Below are positions 51,001 to 62,234 of a stretch of 64,000 nucleotides of DNA, one piece after another (within the stretch, counting starts at the first letter, position 1; every line of letters begins with the position of its first letter). The stretch is from assembly GCA_022575985.1 (NCBI GenBank), contig JAKSXM010000007.1, forward strand, positions 52,916,501 to 52,980,500. Direction: 5' to 3'. A program made the position numbers and the translations under genes. Under the pieces are notes generated by a model that saw only the letters and a list, made by a program, of their open reading frames with translations, did no database searches and had not been told where the DNA came from. The stretch comes from Anagrus nilaparvatae. Its lineage: Eukaryota > Arthropoda > Insecta > Hymenoptera > Mymaridae.

Positions 51001-52330
51001 TTCCCCTATAAGTATTTTGACTCGCTGATCACGAATTTTGGGGTCCCAGAGCCGATCTACGGGTGGAACACCCTTAAATTTGCTAATCCACCCTTTTAAT
51101 TAAGGGATATTTTAACAATATTTTTAACAGGAGTTATTAAATAACAATTTAAACAGATTATATTAGGTTTTTTGGTTCGCTAATCACGAATTTAAGGGTA
51201 CGAAATGTGTAAAGTTGATAACACATCCCTAATTTTGCAAATCAACCCTTATTTTTGCAAAATTTATATCCAAGCCTTTTCAAACGGCAGGGTCAAGATT
51301 TATAAGGTTTTTGGGGACGCTAATTACGAATTTAGGGATTTCAACTTCATAAAATTGATTAAACACCCTTAAACTTGCAAATCAACCCTTATTTTTGCAA
51401 ATTTTATATCCAAGACTTTTCAAACTGCAAGATCATGATTTAATAGGTTTTGGGGTCGTTAATTACGAATTTGGCGGTTTTAACTTCATAAAATAGATTA
51501 AATACCCTTAAATTTAAATCATCCCTTAATTTTGTAAACTTTATATCCAAGCCTTTTCAAACGGCAGGATCATGATTTTATAGGTTTTTGGGGACGTTAA
51601 TTAAGAATTTGGCGGTTTTAACTTCATAAAATGGATTTTACACCCTAAAATTTGTAAATCAACCCTTATTGTTGCAAACTTTATATCCAAGCCTTTTCAA
51701 ACTGCACACAGTCTGGTAAATGGAGAAAAATTTCTCTTGGACAGTGTTTTTGAGCTATCGACTTGAAACCTATTTTGAACGGCTTTAAAATAAGCCGGTT
51801 TTCGTATCTCACCGCGGATTTTTCGAATTACTTATTTTTAGTTAGCGTATTTACATGACCTCAACCTATTCATTTATCGAAATTTTCACTGCCTACATTT
51901 TTTGCACTCCAAATTAAACGGGAAATTATTTTGTGTTAATCCTGCATTATATACATAAAAATGAAAAACATTTTTATATAAAAAAAAATTAAATCATAAT
52001 TTTTGCATGTTTTAGAATCTCACATAAAATGCATTTTTAGTGGATCGGCTATTTAAAAATAAAAAATTCGAAAAATTCGAGACACGAAAGCAGGCTTATT
52101 TTAAAATCGTTTAAAACGGGTTTGAAGTGAATTGCTCAAAAACTCAATCCAAAAGCAATTTTTGTCCATTTTGCCACACTGTGCGGCAGAATAATTTTTT
52201 CATAGGTTTTTGTGGTCGTTGGCTATGATTTTGTGGTTTTCAAGGCTTTAGATATATTAAAACGACCCTTAATTTGCAAATTTACCTTTAATTTTGCAAA
52301 AATATCAATATAAGTCTTGCTGAAATTGAC
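51001..52330. repeat. About 140-bp tandem repeat array, CCCTTAAATTTG family
   Basis: The marker TATCCAAGCCTTTTCAAAC recurs at about 51269, 51409, 51545 and 51685, giving a period of 136-140 bases. Each unit carries GGTTTTTGGGGTCG, a TAATTACGAATTT word and CACCCTTAAATTTGCAAATC. Looser relatives start at 51001 and a last unit occurs at about 52200-52330, beyond a nested insertion (51708-52187). The same words form the foldback elements at 6342-7006 and 14291-14750. Confidence 0.7.
51708..52187. mobile_element. 480-bp inverted-repeat element nested in the tandem array
   Basis: Left end CACAGTCTGGTAAATGGAGA; right end TCCATTTTGCCACACTGTG. Inner words (GGCTTTAAAATAAGCCGGTT and GCAGGCTTATTTTAAAATCG) confirm that the arms are inverted copies. 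It interrupts a repeat unit exactly between TTTTCAAACTGCA and GGCAGAATAA, which otherwise join as TTTTCAAACGGCAGGATCAT in the other units. It was therefore inserted after the array formed. Confidence 0.7.
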
Positions 52331-53803
52331 ACTATCATCTTTTCTGCTTATGAAAAGCCCAATATTTTCAAAAATCTTTTCACCCCAGAAGTAAAAATTA
52401 CCTTTAAAGGAAAATAAAACATAAAAAAATTTTTAACGATGAGCCATCAACTCAAAAAGACTAAGAAAGAAAGTTTTTTCCGTTTGAAAAGACTTGTATA
52501 CATAATTTTGCAAAAATAAGGGTTGATTTGCAATATTATAAATTAGTTTATTATGTCGAAAAATTTTACTCGATACCCTCTGTTAATTCTAATGGGCTTA
52601 AAACAGTATATTGGGCTCATTCTTGTTTGATAAAGCTGCTCTAACTTTACGAGTCATCTGAGGAGACGATCAAAAAACTTTCAGTTAGTTTCGATTTTTT
52701 CACTTATAAGGGTTTAATTTATTGCTTCGTTAACTGTGATTTTTTTACTCATTCTCTGGCCGTGATAATCAGTAAATCGAATGCCGAATTTGACCCAAAT
52801 AAAAATTTTTCAAATTTGCTTCCAAAATGAACATTTTTGGTAAAAAAAGGTTTTATTTATGGTTTTGATGGTCATCACTATTTTGTGTACTAGCTTCAAG
52901 TTTCTAAAAGTTTTTCACTATATCTTTTTGTCATTATTTTTTTTTTGAAAGATGTGATACATAATATGATATTATGTCTATTTCACCCCCTACTAAAAAC
53001 GTTAATTTTTCACCCCCCCTTGCCAAACAGGACTTTTTCAAATACCATCCAATGAACATGCGTTAATATCACTTTTAAATGAAAAAAGGGTTATTTTTTG
53101 AATTCAATTGAAAAACTATTTGTTACCCTTGAAGAATCAAAAATTTTATTCAGGTGTACATACTAATGACTATAATTATTATAATAAGCAGGATCGTGAA
53201 AATAACTCAAACTGATTAAAAATAAAGCTATATAGTAATTAGGGCAAAATATGTGTATATAGTACAGACACGATCCCACATCTTCTTCAGAGTCAAAAAC
53301 TTTGATTAAAAACAAAAATGATAAGACTATAACGAATTTTAAATCATTTTTTCATTTTTTAATGAACAAAAATTCTATATTGGTACAAACAGCTTATAAT
53401 TCCTATTCTGTAATAAATCATTTTTTTCAATCTAAATATATTTTGAATCAATGTCAGCATCCAAAAAAGTCCTCAAAAAAACTAAAAAGTTGAAGCAAAT
53501 TATGTTATCCCATTTCAATACTGAACTGATACATAATTTTTTTCCTTGCTCAAAATAGGTAAAAAAAAATAATTTGCGAATAATTTTTTAGATATAAGAT
53601 AATCTGTGTAAATATTTTAGTATCATTATTTCATTCTGAAGTTATGTTCAATCGCATGTATTGCTGTATAACAACTGATGTATATCCTGCCTTTATAATT
53701 AAAAGTAGCCATAAAGTAATTTTAATATAGCTATATATATTTTTATCACTTGTATTATATTATTATTATTGAAAATAAACTGATTATAATTATGCATATA
53801 GTA
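52331..53803. other. Intergenic DNA
   Basis: AT-rich, with C-run fragments (CACCCCCTACTAAAAACG; CACCCCCCCTTGCC) near 52985-53025. No convincing gene; a 63-codon open frame at 53302 is N/S/K-rich and unsupported. Confidence 0.45.
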
Positions 53804-53961
53804 TATTATTTAAGGACGCTCTGTCCACCACTGGGTGTTTTTTGCGCAGTATATTTGTAACTAAAATATTTTAACCATATATTTATTTATAATAATTTTT
53901 TAATGAAAGAATCAATACTTTTCAGTATTTAGTACAAGAATATAAAAAAAATAATTAAAAA

Positions 53962-54385
53962 TGTTTATTTGTTTAAACAAATACGACCTGTTAAATTTTT
54001 GAAATTTTTGGGTCATAAAAGCCTGAGTTCCCAGATCTGGGCTACTTGGATCAAAATTCTGCTTGGCTCATATTGAAGATCATTCAATTCTAGGTGGAGG
54101 TATCGCGGGAAATTTTTCGCTGAACCTTTTCAGTAATGAGTTATGCCTATTTGTTTATAAATTTTAGAGCATTTTTAACTTTTTTTTATAAACAATTAGC
54201 CGTAACTCATTACTGAAGAGGTTTAGCGAAAAATTTCCTACGATACCTCCACCTAGAATTGAATGATCTTCAATATGAGCCAAGCAGAATTTTGATCCAA
54301 GTAAACCAGATCTGGGAACTCAGGCTTTTATGACCCGAAAATTTCAAAAATTTAACAGGACGTATTTGTTTAAACAAATAAACAA
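53962..54385. repeat. 424-bp palindrome inside the TIR element
   Basis: Arms begin and end with GTTTATTTGTTTAAACAAAT. Inner blocks AGTTCCCAGATCTGGG and CAATTCTAGGTGGAGGTATC recur complemented. The centre lies near 54165 around TTTTTATAAACAATTAGCC. It may be a separate element that inserted into, or was captured by, the larger one. Confidence 0.7.
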
Positions 54386-54512
54386 TTTTGAATTTTTTTG
54401 GTTCCTCATAGAGGAACCTTTGTGATAGATGAAATTTTGATTTTTGATTTTTTGGCATATAAGCACGTTTTGGGACCTCAGGAAGCTAAAAAACCGGTTT
54501 TTAAAAAAAGTC

Positions 54513-54515
<3 letters not shown>

Positions 54516-54560
<45 letters not shown>
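54516..54560. repeat. (TG)n microsatellite
   Basis: About 20 uninterrupted TG units followed by TATGTATG. It sits between the palindrome and the satellite-like array. Confidence 0.9.
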
Positions 54561-54562
<2 letters not shown>

Positions 54563-54662
54563 ACCGGTGAAATTTCACAACCATTATGGAATTAAGACCT
54601 AATTTTTTTTTCAAAAATTTTTTCATCAAAAAATCTCAAACTACTTTTTTTTTTTTTAATTT

Positions 54663-56430
54663 GGATGTAATACCTCATTTATTTCCACGAAAGTACTTAT
54701 ATTTGAAAGTACGATTTTAACTCGATATCTCGAATCTGATAACTAATTTTTTGAAAATTTTTTTCTCAAAATTTTTTTCACCAAAAAATACAAAAAATAC
54801 CAATTTTTTTTTTCTTTACGGACGCAGTACTTAATTTATTTCTGTGGAAGTACTAGTTTTAGAAATATCGTTTATAGCATTTTTTTGGACCTGATACTTA
54901 ATTTTTTCAAAATTTTTTTCTCAAAATTTTTGTCGCCAAAAAATACAAAAAACGCCAAAATTTTTTTTATTTTAGGACGTAATACTTAATTTTTTCCTAT
55001 GAAAGTACGAATATCTAAAATTATCGTTTGTAAAGGATTTCTCCATCTGATACGTAATTTTTCGAAATTTTTTTTTTTCAAAACTTTTTACATAAAAAAA
55101 TTAAAAAAACACTATATTTTTTTTTCTTTTTGGATGTAGTACCTCATTTTTTTCCATAAAAGTACTGATATCTAGAAGTATCGTTTTTACTCTATATCTC
55201 AAATCTTATAATTTATTTTTGAAAATTTTTTTCTCAAAATTTTTTTCACCAAAAAATACAAAAAATACCAATTTTTTTTTTCTTTACGGACGCAGTACTT
55301 AATTTATTTCTGTGGAAGTAGTAGTTTTAGAAATATCGTTTATAGCAATTTTTTGGACCTGATACTTAATTTTTTTTAAATTTTTTTCTCAAAATTTTTG
55401 TTGCCAAAAAATACAAAAAATGCCAAAATTTTTTTTATTTTAGGACGTAATACTTAATTTTTTTCTATGAAAGTACGAATATCTGAAAATATTGTAACCG
55501 GTGATATTTCACAAATAATTTCTAATAAATTTTATTTTGGAATTAAGACCTAATTTTTTTTTCCAAAATTTTTTCATCAAAAAATTTCAAACTATTTTTT
55601 TTTTTTTTTAATTTGGATGTAATACCTAATTTATTTCCATGAAAGTACTTATATTTGAAAGTACGATTTTTACTCGATATCTCGAATCTGATAACTAATT
55701 TTTTTTAAATTCTTTTCTAAAAATTTTTTTCACCAAAAAATACAAAAAAAAACTTAATTTTTTTTTATTTTTGGATGTAGTACCTAATTGATTTCTATGA
55801 CAGTACTAGTTTTAGAAATATCGTTTATAGTAATTTTTTGGACCTGAAACTTAATTTTTTCAAAATTTTTTTCTCAAAATTAAAAAATCAAAAAAATTAA
55901 AAAATCTGTAATATTTTTTTTTTTTTTAGTGTAATACTTCCTTTAATTCCATGAAAGTACTAATATTTTAAAATTTTGCAATCGGTGGTATTTAACAACC
56001 ATTATGGAATTAAGATTTAATTTTTCTTTCAAAAATTTTTTCATCAAGAGATTTCAAAATACTTTTTTTTTTTTTTAATTTAGGTGTAATATCTCATTTA
56101 TTTCCATAAAAGTACTTATATTTGAAAGTATGGTTTTTACTCGATATCTCAAATCTGATAATTAATTTTTTGAAAATTTTTTTCCCAAAATTTTTTTCAC
56201 AAAAAAATACAAAGGATACCAAATTTTTTTTTTGTTCAGACGTAGTACCTAATTAATTTCTATGAGAGTACTAGTTTTAGAAAGCTTATTCATAGCAATT
56301 TTTTGGATCTGATACTGGATTTTTTCAAAATTTTTTTCTGAATATTAATAAAACAAAAAAATTAAAAAATCTGTAATATTGTTTTTTTTTTAAGTGTAAT
56401 ACCTAGTTTATTGAAAATTTTTTTCTAAAA
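54663..56430. repeat. 156-bp satellite-like array with 468-bp higher-order period
   Basis: Twelve degenerate units are marked by a GGAYGYARTACYTMATTT-type word at 54663, 54820, 54975, 55132, 55288, 55443, 55615, 55773, 55927, 56083, 56237 and 56393. Steps are 154-158 bases except one of 172. Three unit types alternate at first: GGATGTAATACCT, GGACGCAGTACTT with TGTGGAAGTA, and GGACGTAATACTT with TATGAAAGTAC. Equivalent types are therefore 468-470 bases apart. A second marker, AACCGGTGATATTTCAC, occurs at about 54562, 55497 and 55982. Confidence 0.75.
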
Positions 56431-56759
56431 ATTTGTTAAATAAAAAACATTAAATCACAGCAACATTTTTTTTCTTATAAAATACGGTATTTAACTTTTT
56501 TTTATGAAATACTGATATCTCAAATTATAATTTTTATTAGATAAAATAGACCATTATAAATATTTTGCTATTGTTAATGAGGAACCATAGTGCCAATCAC
56601 TTGGCAGCGTTTTTTTTTTATATTCTTGTACTAAATACTGAAAAGCATTGATTCTTTCATTAAAAAATTATTATAAATAAATATATGGTTAAAATATTTT
56701 AGTTACAATTATACTGCGCAAAAAACACCCAGTGGTGAACAGAGCGCCCTTAATATTAT

Positions 56760-57099
56760 GTATATGGACCTTATTCAAAATTCAAAAAAAAAAATAATTA
56801 TTTTATTTCTTTTACTAAATTTTTACTTTCGTAATCATCGTTTATCGTACCTTGAATTCTTATCTTTGAAAGTAAAAAAAAGATATTTTTTATCAAGTAC
56901 GAGTATATTTATGTAATACGACAGTATAGCTAGAATCAGATAGGTAATAATTATTATCATGTAAAGTAATAAATTTGATATATATATATGGCTCATTTGA
57001 AATAATTCAAAATATAAAATTTTTTCACTCCAATTAAATTATTTATCATATAAATCATATAACACTGGATTTTATGATATACATATGGACAAGTATTAT
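56760..57099. other. AT-rich spacer
   Basis: Spacer between the TIR element and the next element. TATATA tracts near 56980; nothing else seen. Confidence 0.45.
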
Positions 57100-58227
57100 A
57101 TATAGACGTTTCTTTTTGAAATCGTACACCCCCGCCCCCCTTGCCCAGAAATTAAAATAAAACAATTATAACAGAGATTATAGTCCAAAATCGAAGTTTT
57201 TTGATACATGTAACAAGTGAGCCAAAAGACCTGTCATTTGGATTTTATCGAGTATTTTCAGACATGGCAATTTAAGGGTATTAATTCTGATAAAAGAATT
57301 CATCAATCATGTTTCAGAATAACCCCTTAAAATGCTAAATTCGAAACTTCTTGATAAAATCCTCTGCTATTTGGCACACTTATACATATATCATAAGTCT
57401 ACGATAATGCGCTAATACCTTTTTAATTTTAAACGAGTAGATTCAGAGATATCAGCAATCATAAAGTTGACGTTTTTCAAAAGCATACACAACACCCATA
57501 AAAATTTTTTAAAAATCATCGTATCAACACACAGATGGTCTTGTTTTCTCCGTTTTGATAAGTTGCAATTATTGAGTCAATTAAACTATTCACTGTAAAA
57601 AGTAACTTCCTTATTTAACAAAAAAATTAGAAAATTTTCGAAAAATTAGTATATTTTTAAAAAAATTGGTAAATATTCGAAAAAAATCGTAAATTTACTA
57701 AATTTAGTATATTATCGAAAAATTCGAGAATTCTCAATTTTTTTTGTGCATTTACGAAAAAAGTTGCAAATTCACAATTATTTTTCGTAAATTTATGACT
57801 ATTTTTTGTAAATTTTCGAAAAAAAATTGTAAATTATCAATTTTTCTTATGAATTCACAAAAAAAAATTGAGAATTCTCGAATTTTTCGATAATATACTA
57901 AATTTAGTAAATTTACGATTTTTTCCGAATATTTACAAATTTTTTTGAAAATTTACTAATTTTTTGAAAATTTTCTAATTTTTTTGTTAATATAAGGAAG
58001 TTACTTTTTACAGTGTTCTTATTCCAATTTTTCAGAATTTTGATTTTAAGCTCGCATTCAAGCGCGCGTAACAAGCAGGCAAGTTAAAAAAAATATGGGG
58101 AGCAACCCAATATGAAAATCTATATAATTTTCCCAAATTTTGAGTTCCTCCACTTCTTCTACGTTGCGTTAATTGGGCAAGGCGGGGGCCCCTTGGGGGG
58201 TGTTCGATTTAAAAAAGAAACGTCCAT
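57100..58227. mobile_element. 1.1-kb TIR element containing a nested MITE
   Basis: Left ATAGACGTTTCTTTTTGAAA, then TCGTACACCCCCGCCCCC. The right end has GGGGGGTGTTCGATTT and then AAAAAGAAACGTCCAT as the inverted partner. GGGCAAGG and its complement add to the match. A second palindromic MITE copy (57591-58015) lies inside, so this element is older than that insertion. No transposase frame is visible. Confidence 0.6.
57591..58015. mobile_element. Palindromic MITE, copy 2
   Basis: Ends CACTGTAAAAAGTAACTTCC and GGAAGTTACTTTTTACAGTG are exact complements. The body follows the same motif order as copy 1 at 4407-4764 and is about 70 bases longer. The intact ends suggest that it is the better preserved copy. 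Confidence 0.75.
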
Positions 58228-59800
58228 AAATAACTAAACGTCCAATTAATTTAACATAAATATTATTTCAACAACTTGTTCATTAAATTTTTTCGCGTCT
58301 GCGAAACGACCCGCTTCTCCCCTACCCTCAAACTACCCCAAAACGCATGCGGAAAGGGTCATGCAAAGTACTTTATTTACCGATCGCTATTATCACAATG
58401 TTTGCACACTTTTGATACTAAATTATGTAGGAGAAAATCATTCCGTTACTATTGAAATATTTATTTTAACACTTTACATATATCTAGGGCAAAAAAAGCC
58501 TATTTTCTATGAACTATGTATAAAACTATATATCTATAAAACTATGTTTTAGAACACGGGAAAAAATATGGGATTCGACTTTTGCATGCTGTCTGCACTC
58601 GCTCGCTACGCTCGCTCTTGCATACAACTGCATGCAAAGCCAAAACCAATATTTTATCCCTTGTTTAATAAATAGCTATTTCCTTACACTTTTTAAGTGG
58701 TTTATTTTATACTCACTTGTTAGGAAAATAACTATTTATGACTTATTTTTTCATTATTCTTGCAAAAACCCATATGTATATAGTTATTTAATTATACTTA
58801 TACACAAATTTACCATATACACATAAACATATAAACAAATAAATATACATGCATGTGTGTATTAAAATGTATGCTTGGTGTGTCGTTCTTTGATTCGTCG
58901 ATTATAGCGTGCTGTACTAAAAAGTCGGCAACCTCTCTCCCTCTTCTTCCCTATTATACATAATCTAGAAAATGTTATGTTGCAAGTCGTCGGTTATCTG
59001 TGAAAAAAAAAACTCGTAAACGTGGTATAATTATAAAGATATCAAAAAAAAGTTACTCCGAACAATAGTAAATTTGTTTAAAAAGTAATACGTGTAATAT
59101 TTAATTTAGAATTTTAGTATCTTCGAGAATATGAATGAAGTCTTACGAGTACAATAATTTATACATTATTTAGAATCAAACATTTTTTCTTCTTAGACAT
59201 GAACAAGATACCTTTACGATGGGGAGGTGACCGATTAAATTAGTATAATAAGCTAATCGAATAAAACAACGATTTTTCTGTAAATTTTTTGTGAAAATCA
59301 ATAAAATTACATTTACGGATTTATTTAATTAATCATTTGTGTGAACTTTCATTCATCTTACAAACAAAAAAGTGCATTTATTTTTTTCATTCAATATTTT
59401 TTACGTGTATGTGTGCTTTAAAGATAATAAATTAAAAACTTTTATCATCCGTTAAACACTTATAAGTTATAATATAAAAAACAAAAGAAAATTAGAAATT
59501 TTTTTTGTTTCACGTCTTTTTAACATTTTTGTGAAAAAAAGAACTTTGAACAAATTAGTGTGTTTGGATAAAAAAAATTTATTAAAAAAAAAGTAGTTAT
59601 AGCAGAAAGAAAATTCTTATAAACTTAAAAATAGTGCATTCAGATTTTTTTTTATAAAATATTAGCTAGAATTGTAAAATATTTATTTCATATATGTAAT
59701 ATAAAAGTTTAGTATTATAAGCGGTTTTTCTCCGGCGCCATAGTTGTATTATAGGTTATAAGGTTTCATATTACTTCAGTTTTTGAATATAATTATAATC
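58228..59800. promoter_or_regulatory. Upstream region of calnexin
   Basis: About 1.6 kb before the calnexin start codon. GC-richer patches at 58290-58350 and 58595-58620 (ACTCGCTCGCTACGCTCGCT) break an AT-rich background. The last 200 bases, including the GCGGTTTTTCTCCGGCGCCA block at about 59720-59740, are a likely transcription start or 5' untranslated exon. No stress-response element was identified with confidence. Confidence 0.35.
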
Positions 59801-62234
59801 ATGATTCTGCCAACAATCTTGTGCCTTTTATTGGCTTGTACTACAAATAGAGTTTTTGGAGTTGAATCTACAAATAGTATCGATGAAGCTTCTGATGTAG
59901 ATGCTACAGTAGAAGAAGAAATTTCAGATTTTGAATATAAAAGTCCAGAACCCTCAGGTCCAGCTTTACTTGCTGCTAATTTTGATGATAAAGAGCAGTT
60001 TAAAAAAAAATGGGTTTTGTCGCAAGCTAAAAAAGAAGGAATTGATGAAGATATCGCTAAATATGATGGTAAATTATTGAATTTACAAATATCTTTATTA
60101 TATTACCAACAAATTTTAATTGATTTAAATTTTAGGTGTTTGGGATATTGAAGAACCTAAAAAGAATGTTGAAAGTGGTAATTTAGGATTAATACTAAAA
60201 AGTAAAGCCAGGCATGCAGCCATATCAACATTACTTGATAAGCCATTTAGATTTGAAGATAAGCCTTTGATTGTTCAATATGAAGTTACTTTCCAAGAAG
60301 GTCAAGAATGTGGAGGTGCATATTTGAAGCTATTGTCTTTAGATTCTAGGCATAAAGATTTAAAAAATTTCCATGACAAAACACCTTACACAATAATGTT
60401 TGGACCAGACAAATGTGGTAATGATCATAAGGTAAAAAAAAATTATTTACTTTAAACTATAATTGAAACTAATTATTTTTTTTTTTCTAGCTTCATTTCA
60501 TCTTCAGGCATAGGAATCCCTTGAATGGATCTTTGGAGGAAAAACACTCAAAAAAACCAAAAGACAGATTAGAAGATTACTTTAAAGACAAAGAACCTCA
60601 CTTATATACTTTGATAGTACGTCCGGACAATAGTTTTACAATTAAAGTTGATGGGAACATCATTAATGAAGGTTCACTTTTGGAAGATTTTACTCCACCT
60701 GTAAATCCTCCTAAAGAAATTGAAGATCCTGATGACAAAAAGCCTGAAGATTGGGATGAAAGGGAAAAAATACCAGATCCTACAGCTGTAAAACCAGATG
60801 ATTGGAATGAAGATGCACCAGCACAAATTGTTGATGAAAATGATGAAATGCCAGAAGGTTGGTTGGTGGATGAACTTGTAACAATCCCAAATCCTGAGGC
60901 AGTCAAACCTAGTGATTGGGATGAAGATATGGATGGTGAATGGGAACCACCAGAAATTCCAAATCCAAAGTGTGAATCTGCTCCAGGTTGTGGACCGTAT
61001 AAAAAAAGATTAATTAATAATCCTGAATACAAAGGAAAATGGCTTCCACCACTTATTAATAATCCCAATTACAAAGGAAAATGGAAACCTAAATTAATTC
61101 CAAATCCAGAATATTTTAATGATCAACATCCATTTAAAATGACTCCAATAGTATGTTAAATACTGATTTTTTTATTAATTATGATTAAAAAAATAAATAT
61201 ACATGTTTGATTAAATTCATTTTCAGTATGCAGTAGGATTCGAACTTTGGTCAATGTCCCCTGATATACTTTTTGACAATGTGCTTGTTACCGATGATGA
61301 ATCTGTTGCAAAAAAATGGGTACAAGATACTTTTGAAATCAAAAAACAAAAAATTGCTCAAGAAAGTGTAAGTAATAATTAAAACATTTGGTTTCAAAAA
61401 ATGAATTAATATTTTTTCTAAAATAAATCAGGAGTCTTGGTGGGGTCGATTGATGAGACGAATGAATTATAAACCGGGATGGTGGGCTCTATATTTTGTG
61501 TATTGTGCAATTCCTATATCCGCTTACATTTACTACCTCATCTCTCGAGCACGAGAAGTATATTAAAAAATAAAAATAAGCTATAAAATTAATATTTTGC
61601 TGAGTACAATCAATAATCACAAAATAGAGAGCTGAAAATCCTTAAATAAGACACTTGTAATTTAGTATTTTTATATATGTTGTAATTTTTTTTTTATGTA
61701 GTCTGGCTATTATCAACAAATAGTAAACTTTACTGCTGAAAATCCTTGGATTTGGTCAGTTTATATTATATTAATGAGCATACCCATTGTACTGATTATT
61801 TATTGTTGCTGCTTTACAAGCCAGGTATTTAATAAAAGCTAGATCTATTGTGTGCTAGATAATGATAGTCATAAAAAAATGAATTAACAAATAATATTGT
61901 TTGTAATTAGGATAAAGATGTAAAAGAATATCAAGATACAGATCCTCTATTAGAAAAAAATAAAGAAAAAGATGATGCCGAAGTTGAACCAGATTCACCA
62001 AAAGATGCAGATTATGAGAATATTGGAAATAAAGTTCAAGAAAATCAAGACGAAGAAGTTGACGACATTGAAGAAACTGATGAAATTATTGAAAATAAAA
62101 ATGTAAGATCTCATTTTGTTCATTATTGATTATTATTTTTTTTTAAATTAAACTTAAAAAAATTTTTCAAAAAATTTCAGGATCTTAATACAAAACCAGG
62201 AGGACCTCGAAGAAGAAAGCCAAATAAAGAATAA
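59801..62234 (+). CDS. Cnx99A: Calnexin
   Basis: Seven constitutive coding exons: 59801-60068, 60136-60431, 60491-61150, 61227-61367, 61702-61824, 61911-62102 and 62181-62234 (1734 bases, 577 residues). Residues 1-20 are a signal peptide ([20 protein letters not shown]). The lectin domain contains [37 protein letters not shown] and [10 protein letters not shown]. The P-domain arm at about 258-394 has tandem motif-1 repeats ([14 protein letters not shown]) followed by motif-2 repeats ([12 protein letters not shown]) around CESAPGCG. The main form has a membrane helix at about 470-493 ([17 protein letters not shown]) and an acidic cytosolic tail ending PRRRKPNKE. Calnexin holds monoglucosylated glycoproteins in the ER and presents them to ERp57 through the P-domain tip. 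The ATG at 59801 is chosen because it starts the signal peptide. An extra exon at 61432-61566 offers another membrane anchor. Confidence 0.97.
61432..61566 (+). CDS. Calnexin alternative membrane-anchor exon
   Basis: An exon between constitutive exons 4 and 5. It follows a consensus AAATCAG acceptor and joins exon 4 in frame: [20 protein letters not shown], then a hydrophobic helix [17 protein letters not shown], then SRAREVY and a stop at 61564-61566. The stop form would be about 499 residues with a short basic tail instead of the 80-residue acidic tail. Alternatively a GTATAT donor at 61558 allows in-frame joining to the next exon, which would place two membrane helices in one chain. Its clean frame, tryptophan-rich lead and full-length helix make a chance open stretch unlikely. 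Mutually exclusive use with the 61702 exon is inferred. Confidence 0.75.
   Translation, partial: ESWWGRLMRRMNYKPGWWALYFVYCAIPISAYIYYLISRAREVY

Larger units (their letters stand above)
53810..56753. mobile_element. 2.94-kb terminal-inverted-repeat element carrying satellite array
   Basis: The left terminus TTAAGGACGCTCTGTCCACC and the right terminus (its complement with two changes, ending CCCTTAA) form inverted repeats of about 145 bases, extending inward to TTTAGTACAAGAATATAAAA. A 6-base direct repeat TATTAT flanks the ends at 53804-53809 and 56754-56759. Inside, left to right: a 424-base palindrome (53962-54385), a TG microsatellite (54516-54560), and a 156-base tandem array (54663-56430). 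No transposase frame exists, so it is non-autonomous. I cannot assign a superfamily. Confidence 0.75.

Noticed and set aside
54398..54595. 65-codon frame with a run of alternating C and V
   Set aside because: Produced by translation of the TG microsatellite.
60598..61068. Open frame of 156 codons on the minus strand, S/G-rich
   Set aside because: It lies antisense to the calnexin P-domain exon, whose repetitive D/W/P codons leave the opposite strand open by chance.
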